The notes beneath the pieces were generated by a model. That model did no database searches and had not been told where the DNA came from. It worked only from the letters and a program-made list of their open reading frames with translations. From positions 62,001-126,000 of the forward strand of contig CACHSA010000002.1 of assembly GCA_902582405.1 (NCBI GenBank): DNA of 64,000 nt. Direction: 5' to 3'. The first letter of the stretch is position 1. Every line of letters starts with the position of its first letter. Source of the stretch: an uncultured Bacteroidota bacterium. Lineage in GTDB: Bacteria > Bacteroidota > Bacteroidia > Flavobacteriales > Flavobacteriaceae. This document shows, one piece after another, positions 10,167 to 17,135 of the stretch. Both the position numbers and the translations under genes were made by a program.

Positions 10167-11492
10167 TTAGTTGTTAGTCCCCCTCTTAAAAAAATCTAAA
10201 TAAAGCGCAGCAGTCCATGAAAAGTTATTGCTCCCACATGCCCTTTTTTTATTTTTATCGTTTTTGTTTGTTGGGTCAAAATACTCATAAAACCCCTCAT
10301 TCTCAATCAAATCTATTGAATCTTTTTTTATTCTTTTAGATATATCAACAAGTCCGTATTCGTTGAACCCATGAAACAATATCCAATTTAAATTTAACCA
10401 AACTGGTCCTCTCCAATATTTTTTAGGACTAAAGCTTTCACTTGAGGGATCAAAAGAGGCACATATATATTTATCTTCTACACTAAATTTTTTGTTAAAT
10501 GTTTTTTTTAGTTGGTTAGAAATTCTTTCATCTGGAGCCCCACAAAACAATGGGGAAAAAGATGAAGATGAGATCCCTTTTAATTTTTTGCTATTTCTTA
10601 AATCATAATAAACATATGCTCCAAGTTCTGTATCATATAATTTTTTATTCAGTGAATTTATTCCGAGGTTCTTTTTATTTTCTAAAAATTCAATTTTCTT
10701 TTCTTCTCCTCCAATAATTGAATATAAATTAATTAGCGACTGATTTGATTTTAAAAGGATTGAATTAAATAGTGGATCTAGAACTAAAAATGGAGAAAAA
10801 TCAGCAATTTTTTTGTCTTCATATTTGTATTTTTTTGCTATCTCAAGAAGATGGATATAATGATCATATTCCCTTTTAGTTGGGCGTTGTGTGGAATCAA
10901 CGTGATTTGTATCTTTTCTTTCAAATTTATAATCTGGAGGATTCATGGTCTTCCAAATACTATCCCACAAAGGAGAGTTATCTGTACCAGATTCCCAGTT
11001 ATGATATATGTAGACAAGACCTTCGTTGTTTACATCTCTATTTTCGTAAAAGTAAACATGATTAAAATACACCTTATCAATTTGAGTTTTTATAAATTTT
11101 AGAAAATCTTTTTTATCATCTACAATTTGGTAAATCTTTTCTAAAACAAATCCAAAAACAGGTGGTTGAGTAATTCCAGAAGTTTTAAATTTTTTTGAGG
11201 AAAATTTACTAAGCTCCGATTGAAAGAAATCTGGGCCTGGAAAATATGTGTCTGCTTTGGTATGAAAAACAATATGAGGTATAAACCCGTTCCCCCATTG
11301 AGCGTTAAGTATATTGTTTATTTCACTTTTGGCTTTTTCAATATCAAAATGGGCAAACCCTAGAGCTATAAATCCAGAGTCCCACATCCATTGAAATGGA
11401 TAAAGTTTTTCAGTTGGAATTGTAAATCCACCCTTTTGATGATTATTAAGAAGTACTTTTTTAGCTCTTTCAATTAAAATATTACTTATCAT
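10167..11492 (-). CDS. GH63-like glycosidase, mannosylglycerate/glucosylglycerate hydrolase type
   Basis: YPFQWMWDSGFIALGF, NWESGTDNSPLWDSIW (general-acid Asp motif), RGPVWLNLNW, EGFYEYFDP...NFSWTAALYLD (general-base Glu region). Confidence 0.75.
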   Translation of the reverse strand: MISNILIERAKKVLLNNHQKGGFTIPTEKLYPFQWMWDSGFIALGFAHFDIEKAKSEINNILNAQWGNGFIPHIVFHTKADTYFPGPDFFQSELSKFSSKKFKTSGITQPPVFGFVLEKIYQIVDDKKDFLKFIKTQIDKVYFNHVYFYENRDVNNEGLVYIYHNWESGTDNSPLWDSIWKTMNPPDYKFERKDTNHVDSTQRPTKREYDHYIHLLEIAKKYKYEDKKIADFSPFLVLDPLFNSILLKSNQSLINLYSIIGGEEKKIEFLENKKNLGINSLNKKLYDTELGAYVYYDLRNSKKLKGISSSSFSPLFCGAPDERISNQLKKTFNKKFSVEDKYICASFDPSSESFSPKKYWRGPVWLNLNWILFHGFNEYGLVDISKRIKKDSIDLIENEGFYEYFDPTNKNDKNKKRACGSNNFSWTAALYLDFFKRGTNN

Positions 11493-11592
11493 AAAATCAC
11501 TTAAAAGAATATATTACAATATAATAGTTTTATGTATATATGCTTATTGAATTACTTATCTAATCATAAAATTCAAAATGTAAAAAAACCTT

Positions 11593-13848
11593 TTAATTGT
11601 ATTTTTTTAATAATTCTAATTGATATTTGATGATGGTATCTTTTGGAAGTCCATGTCCAATGTTTTCTAGAATTACAATTTTTTTGTCCTTTACTGGAGT
11701 CCCAATAAGTTTATTCCAAGGTTTAAAAGACTTTTCATGATCAAAAACTCCGTCTGACTTTCCGACGATGTGAAGGACAGGAATCTTTATCCTTCTTAAA
11801 TATATGTGTGGTTCAATTTCTTTTTTACTTTTTTGAAGCATGAGACCCCCCACGAAGATTGCAGCACTTTTGACCCTATCTTCAATAGCAAGTAAGTAAT
11901 TAGAAGAAACAGATCCCCAACTATATCCTTGATATGAAAGCTTAGATATATCAAATTCCTTCCTTGATTCAATGTAATCTATGACTCTCTTGAAGTCCTT
12001 ACCTATTTTTAATATGGATTGCTTGTACTCCTCAGATTTATTTGGCCACCAAGAATCTATAGTTCTTTTTCTAGATAAAGTTGAGTGATAGACTGGCAAA
12101 ATAACTGCGTATCCTTCATCAAGTAAAAATTTATTATCTCTAATAGAATATTTCTTGAGCCAATTTGTTGTTTTATCAAATAATGCTCCGGCGCTTGGAT
12201 GGTCAATTATTGGTTTTAAATAGTCCTTAAATTTTAAAGAATAGATGATAAATCCAAAAAGTTTTTCATCACTTTTATATGGAGTATCCATTTCAAATCT
12301 CTCCATCTTATAACCCTTTTCAGGAGTCTGTATATCCTCTAAAAGAACTTCCATAGGATAATCCTCGAAATCAAATTGAGATTTATAATACTGAAAAATT
12401 TCATCGCTGACATTTTCTTCTTTATCGAAATCGCGAATATAATTTTTATCATATTTTATAGTGATTTTGTCTTGTTTTCTATCTTTTTCTGAAAATGACT
12501 TTACTAGTCTAAATCCATTTTCGGCTGTCCTTGCAAATGGTGAAAGGCTATAGTAACTACTAAAAGAGTAGGTCGGTTCATTATATGAACCACCAAGTGC
12601 AGAGTAATTAAAATCTGAATCAGGATTTGTTACCCATTCCCTTACATTCCCCGCTATATTTGGCAGTAATTTAAGAGAATCTGGTTCATAAAATACATCA
12701 ACAAGTTTATCTGAATTTAGATTGACTTTTTCCAAATTAGGTAATTTTCCTATATTGAAACCGTGCAAGTTTGCTGCATGTAGCCACTGAAATACATTTG
12801 GCAGTTTTAGGCCCTTAAACCTTGCAAATGCACTAGCTTCAAACCATGAAATATTTGAAACAGGGTAGTTTTCTTCTCCTTTTGGATATTGCCCGTAACG
12901 CCAGTTGCCAGGACCAAATTTTCCAAATTTGTCGGTAAATCTGCCAATCGTATTCTTGTAAGTGTATTCTTTCCCCTTAATAACTATTGGGAAATCCCAA
13001 AATTCTGAATTCTCATAACCACCTTGATCCAAAAATTCTTTAAACTCAATATTTGATACTTCAAACCTTGAAATCCCAAAAGCATCCCAAGAAATGTTTC
13101 TCCCAAAAAATAATCCAGGGAAAACCATAGGTTGATTAACATTCGCACTTTTTAATATAAAATTTTCAGGCAATCTTTCTAAGTATGACAAATTAAACAT
13201 CCCTTTTTGTTCATCTTCTCCTATGTATTCAACATCTCCAGAGATTAATTTAAGATTAAAATCATTCTCTTGACCCAAAGCTGGTACATGTATACTATCC
13301 ATTGGTGCTATTCCAAGATAATTCCATGTTGAATCTCTACCATATTTGATATAAACATCAGTATTGGGCAAGTCACTGTCTACATTTACTACCCAAGAGG
13401 ACTTTTCTAAAAAATCATTTATGATTTTATTGTCGGGATATTCTTTTAGAAGTTCTTTAGAAGTTTTAAATACGTAATAAATATCACCTTTGTCATACGC
13501 ACTAGAAATTTTAGGAAGTAGATCATTAATTAAAATTTCTTCGAAATTAGATTTTCTAAAAAAGTAAATGAACAAGAAAAGGAGTAAAGAAGTGATGACA
13601 ACATTCGCAATCTTAATATAATTTCCTTTTTTTGGTTCCCCTACCTTAGATTTATCAGACTTATTTTTTTTAAAAAATAAAAAAAATAAGGACCCAAGAA
13701 AAGACAAAACAAGTAGAGCAAGTAGAAAATTAAAATATTTATTATCAATAGAATATTTCTTAAACAGCCAGTCTACCCCCTGAAGAATTGTAAATCCAAA
13801 GGCTAAAAAGGCTCCTGAGAATTGAAGAAATTTATTTGACCCTAACAA
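11593..13848 (-). CDS. Membrane-anchored PEGA + FGE-sulfatase-like (SUMF1) + alpha/beta-hydrolase (DLH-type) fusion
   Basis: Two N-terminal TMs; PEGA-like WVVNVDSDLPNTDVYI; SUMF1 motifs (FEVSNIEFKEFLDQGG, YPVSNISWFEASAFARFKGLKLP, GNVREWV, ARTAENGFRLV); C-terminal GYSWG nucleophile elbow and DG/GHG triad motifs. Confidence 0.8.
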   Translation of the reverse strand: MLGSNKFLQFSGAFLAFGFTILQGVDWLFKKYSIDNKYFNFLLALLVLSFLGSLFFLFFKKNKSDKSKVGEPKKGNYIKIANVVITSLLLFLFIYFFRKSNFEEILINDLLPKISSAYDKGDIYYVFKTSKELLKEYPDNKIINDFLEKSSWVVNVDSDLPNTDVYIKYGRDSTWNYLGIAPMDSIHVPALGQENDFNLKLISGDVEYIGEDEQKGMFNLSYLERLPENFILKSANVNQPMVFPGLFFGRNISWDAFGISRFEVSNIEFKEFLDQGGYENSEFWDFPIVIKGKEYTYKNTIGRFTDKFGKFGPGNWRYGQYPKGEENYPVSNISWFEASAFARFKGLKLPNVFQWLHAANLHGFNIGKLPNLEKVNLNSDKLVDVFYEPDSLKLLPNIAGNVREWVTNPDSDFNYSALGGSYNEPTYSFSSYYSLSPFARTAENGFRLVKSFSEKDRKQDKITIKYDKNYIRDFDKEENVSDEIFQYYKSQFDFEDYPMEVLLEDIQTPEKGYKMERFEMDTPYKSDEKLFGFIIYSLKFKDYLKPIIDHPSAGALFDKTTNWLKKYSIRDNKFLLDEGYAVILPVYHSTLSRKRTIDSWWPNKSEEYKQSILKIGKDFKRVIDYIESRKEFDISKLSYQGYSWGSVSSNYLLAIEDRVKSAAIFVGGLMLQKSKKEIEPHIYLRRIKIPVLHIVGKSDGVFDHEKSFKPWNKLIGTPVKDKKIVILENIGHGLPKDTIIKYQLELLKKYN

Positions 13849-13990
13849 ATCAGATTATGGTTTAATGGTTAACTAATATAAAAATTATTCTTAACCAATT
13901 CAATTTACGATTAAGATCATATTGAAGAAATTTTTTGCAGAAATAGTCAATAAGTAATTAAAAAAGATTAAAAATGGTAAAATATTAGAT

Positions 13991-14040
13991 AAAAATGATC
14001 AAAAATGATCAAAAATGATCAAAAATGATCAAAAATGATA
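13991..14040. repeat. Tandem 10-bp repeat array 1 (AAAAATGATC x4 + AAAAATGATA)
   Basis: Read directly: five consecutive 10-bp units, four exact. Confidence 0.98.
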
Positions 14041-14100
14041 AAATTTTCAAAGTCGAGAAACACATGTAATATTTAAAAATCTTGAGATTAGATTTTTATC

Positions 14101-14114
14101 TGATTTTAAAATCA
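14101..14114. other. Perfect 14-bp palindrome TGATTTTAAAATCA between the two arrays
   Basis: Sequence equals its own reverse complement. Confidence 0.9.
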
Positions 14115-14120
14115 ACAAAA

Positions 14121-14210
14121 AGTGATAAAAATGATCAAAAACAATCAAAAATGATCAAAAACAATCAAAAATGATCAAAATATGATCAAAAAAGATCGAG
14201 AAATGATCAA
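14121..14210. repeat. Degenerate 10-bp repeat array 2 (ATGATCAAAA alternating with ACAATCAAAA)
   Basis: Units: agtgataaaa, atgatcaaaa, acaatcaaaa, atgatcaaaa, acaatcaaaa, atgatcaaaa, then tatgatcaaa, aaagatcgag, aaatgatcaa with slight phase drift. Confidence 0.95.
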
Positions 14211-14255
14211 TTTTTGAAATAAATTAAATTAAAATTCGAATATTAAAACGATGTC

Positions 14256-14279
14256 TTCACAATGTGAATACTATATTTG
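14256..14279 (+). promoter_or_regulatory. Putative promoter/operator of the DUF6150-like gene: inverted repeat TTCACAATGTGAA followed by -7 element TATATTTG
   Basis: TTCACA/TGTGAA dyad at 14256-14268; TATATTTG at 14272-14279; ATG at 14297. No clear -33 TTTG. Confidence 0.45.
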
Positions 14280-14296
14280 ATGTTATATTTAAGTTC

Positions 14297-14626
14297 ATGA
14301 GAATACTTGTAGCAATTTTATGTTTTTCTCCACTTTGTTTGTTTTCACAGAAAATATTTTCAGTAAAATATCCCTCGCAAGCAGATATTAAAGTATTTGT
14401 AACCAGATACTCTTCTCAAGCAGACCTTAATGTATTTAAAGTTAAATATCAATCCCAGGCTATTAAAAACGAGGGTAAATGGTTTTTCGTAAAATACCAA
14501 TCTCAGGCAGACAAAAAAATTTACTTTGTAGACTATGCATCACAAAGTGATTTAAAAATATTTTTTACTAAATACTCTTCTCAAAGCGGCTGGAGAAATA
14601 AAGAAAAGGTTCATCTTCTGTATTAA
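14297..14626 (+). CDS. Small secreted repeat protein, DUF6150-like (about six YxSQAD-type repeats)
   Basis: Signal peptide MRILVAILCFSPLCLFSQ then repeats KYPSQADIKVFVT/RYSSQADLNVFKV/KYQSQA.../KYQSQADKKIYFV/DYASQSDLKIFFT/KYSSQSGW. Start moved from GTG 14264 to ATG 14297 because a -7-like element lies within 14264-14296. Confidence 0.75.
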   Translation: MRILVAILCFSPLCLFSQKIFSVKYPSQADIKVFVTRYSSQADLNVFKVKYQSQAIKNEGKWFFVKYQSQADKKIYFVDYASQSDLKIFFTKYSSQSGWRNKEKVHLLY

Positions 14627-14638
14627 AAATTAAATGCT

Positions 14639-16147
14639 ATGACTAAACTTTTAAGCTATTCTGAAATCAAAAAAATCGATAGCAAAACAACAGAAAATAA
14701 AAATATAACATCACTTGATTTAATGTCTGATGCAGTTCTAGCAGTCGAAAAGTGGATACTAAATAATTATAAAAAAAATCAAAAATTTTCAATTATTTGT
14801 GGAAATGGAAATAATGGAGCAGATGGAATCTTACTTTCCTGTAAATTGATGACGAAAAATTATAAAGTTCAGGTATACTATATGAATGAAGTTGGATCTC
14901 CTGAATTCAATCATCAATTCAAATATGCAAAAAGTATGGGAGTAAATTTGGAAAAAATAGATTTTGATAACTTAAGATTAATTGATTTTTCAGGTGTGAT
15001 TATTGACTGTATTTTTGGGGTAGGGCTTAACAGAGAAGTCACTGGCAAGTATTTAAAGCTTATAAATATTATTAATTCACTTAAAAAAAAAATAATTTCA
15101 ATTGACACTCCATCTGGTATTTCAGCAGATACATATTTCTCGTCAAATCATATCATCCCAGATATGGTTTTAACCTTTCATGCTCCAAAACTTACTTTTT
15201 TTTTCAGTGAATACTTAGACAAAATTAAAAATGTAGAAATCTTGGATATTGGTTTAGATAATTCTGAATACAAATGTATGGATGGAGTTGGTGAATTAAT
15301 TGATATAGACATGATTGCCAAAATATATAAGCCTAGGGAAAAAGTAGTACACAAAGGCAACTTTGGGCATGCCCTTTTATTTGCGGGGAGTGAGGGTAAA
15401 TATGGAGCCTCTATATTATGTGGGAAGTCTTTGTTTAGAAGTGGGGCTGGATTACTTACTTTTTTATGTGATGAAAAAACGAAAGAATTTATTTACAAAT
15501 CGCTCCCCGAGGCAATGACATCTGATATTATCATTAAAGACCAATATTCCATTAGTGCAGAAATAAAAAAATACAAAGTGATTGGAATTGGACCAGGTCT
15601 TGGAACCACGAAACAAGTAATTGAAAATTTTAAAAAGATAATTGGTGAAGTGCATTATCCAATTGTAGTTGATGCTGATGGTTTAAATATTTTATCAAAG
15701 GATAAAGATTTATTTGAAAAATTACCAAAAGAGTCTATTTTAACTCCTCATGTTGGAGAATTCAAAAGGTTTGCTGGAAACTTTGAAAACTCAAATGAAA
15801 AGATAATGCTGCAAAGAAGAATTAGTAAAAAATATGGATTAAATATTGTTTTAAAAGGTCCCTATACAACAATGACTGATTCAAAGGGGAATCTTTATAT
15901 AAATACATCTGGAAACTCTGGTCTGGCTACTGCAGGTTCAGGAGATGTTTTAACAGGTATTATAACAGGGCTTTTAGCTCAAAATTATACACCGTTCAAG
16001 GCAATGATTTCTGGAGTTTTCCTTCACGGTTTGTCAGCTGATATAGCTGTAAAAAAATCACATGTTAATTCTCTGATCGCATCTGATATAACTGAAAATT
16101 TGTCAAGTGCATTTAAGGCGTTAGAAAAAGTCATCACTTCAAATTAA
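14639..16147 (+). CDS. nnrD: Bifunctional NAD(P)H-hydrate epimerase / ADP-dependent NAD(P)H-hydrate dehydratase
   Basis: N-terminal YjeF_N (ICGNGNNGADGI) and C-terminal carbohydrate-kinase-like domain (TPHVGEFKRFAG, NTSGNSGLATAGSGDVLTGIITGLLAQ). Confidence 0.93.
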   Translation: MTKLLSYSEIKKIDSKTTENKNITSLDLMSDAVLAVEKWILNNYKKNQKFSIICGNGNNGADGILLSCKLMTKNYKVQVYYMNEVGSPEFNHQFKYAKSMGVNLEKIDFDNLRLIDFSGVIIDCIFGVGLNREVTGKYLKLINIINSLKKKIISIDTPSGISADTYFSSNHIIPDMVLTFHAPKLTFFFSEYLDKIKNVEILDIGLDNSEYKCMDGVGELIDIDMIAKIYKPREKVVHKGNFGHALLFAGSEGKYGASILCGKSLFRSGAGLLTFLCDEKTKEFIYKSLPEAMTSDIIIKDQYSISAEIKKYKVIGIGPGLGTTKQVIENFKKIIGEVHYPIVVDADGLNILSKDKDLFEKLPKESILTPHVGEFKRFAGNFENSNEKIMLQRRISKKYGLNIVLKGPYTTMTDSKGNLYINTSGNSGLATAGSGDVLTGIITGLLAQNYTPFKAMISGVFLHGLSADIAVKKSHVNSLIASDITENLSSAFKALEKVITSN

Positions 16148-17132
16148 TTTTGGTTTTAGTTTTCAACCAATCCAAAATAATTTTTAAATCAGTAGAATTC
16201 ACAAGATCTAAACTTTGAATGTTTAATGTAAAAACTGAATTGTTAGATTCATTTTTGTTTAAAAGTGAAATGACTTTTTTAAATCCTATTTTATGTGGGC
16301 GATGTATTTCCAATAAATCATTGTTTTCTTTTAGAATAAGAGATTGGTTATTTATGGCCTTGTGCCAAACTAAAGAATAAGAATAATATTGCTTATAATT
16401 TCTAAATCTATATTTTATTTGATCTATTAAATCTTTTTTTTCCTTTGAAATGTAATTAAAAAAGTGAGACTTCAAAAGCGGTCTTGGCTTATGATGCGTA
16501 AGAAAATATTTTTCTTTAAATCCAGCTATTTGTGCAGAATGAGCCTGGGAATATTTAAATCCAGCCCTTTTTAAAGTCCAAGGAAACAACAAATATTTCA
16601 ATTGGTAATACCAAATTTTTTGAGGGAGTTTTTTCCATTTACCAGAGACAATTGGTGTCCCATCTTTAAACCAATCCGAAATCTTTGTTGGCTTAATTAA
16701 AAACATATCATCATTGAAATAAATAAAATGTTCTGACAAATTTGGAATGCAATGCAGCATTGTTTCAATACTTGTACTATTAAATGTTGGAAGAAATTCA
16801 ATAAAATCTCTAAAAATTACTTTATGATCTATCACTTTTAATTTATCTCTGTACTCCTTTCTCCAACTATTTGACTCATCAATTATTTTGGGACTTTGGT
16901 CATCAGTTACAATAAAAATATTATTAATAAATGGAGCAAATTTGATTATGGACTTTATTACGAATTCGATCTCTCCTACTTGGTTGTACCTAGTTTTTAC
17001 ATTTTGGATTTTACTTTCTTTTTCACTATTTAAGTACTTTGCCTTTTTTTTGATTAAACCTTTATCTGATCCATCAACCCATGTGATTACAGCGTCAACT
17101 AAAATCTTTGATTTAATATTGGAATCCATCAC
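16134..17132 (-). CDS. Stealth family protein (hexose-1-phosphate phosphotransferase, CR1-CR2-CR3)
   Basis: CR1 DAVITWVDGSD; CR2 RYNQVGEIEFVIKSIIKFAPFINNIFIVTDDQSP...FIYFNDDMFL; CR3 AHSAQIAGFKEKYF. Confidence 0.88.
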   Translation of the reverse strand: MMDSNIKSKILVDAVITWVDGSDKGLIKKKAKYLNSEKESKIQNVKTRYNQVGEIEFVIKSIIKFAPFINNIFIVTDDQSPKIIDESNSWRKEYRDKLKVIDHKVIFRDFIEFLPTFNSTSIETMLHCIPNLSEHFIYFNDDMFLIKPTKISDWFKDGTPIVSGKWKKLPQKIWYYQLKYLLFPWTLKRAGFKYSQAHSAQIAGFKEKYFLTHHKPRPLLKSHFFNYISKEKKDLIDQIKYRFRNYKQYYSYSLVWHKAINNQSLILKENNDLLEIHRPHKIGFKKVISLLNKNESNNSVFTLNIQSLDLVNSTDLKIILDWLKTKTKINLK

Positions 17133-17135
17133 ACT

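Noticed and set aside
13991-14210. CRISPR array
   Set aside because: Contiguous 10-bp units without unique ~30-bp spacers, and no cas genes in the window.
13849-14296. Chromosomal replication origin (oriC)
   Set aside because: GATC clustering and AT-richness are suggestive, but I see no convincing DnaA boxes (best is TGTGAATAC, two mismatches from TGTGGATAA) and no dnaA/dnaN nearby. Needs whole-genome GC-skew to decide.
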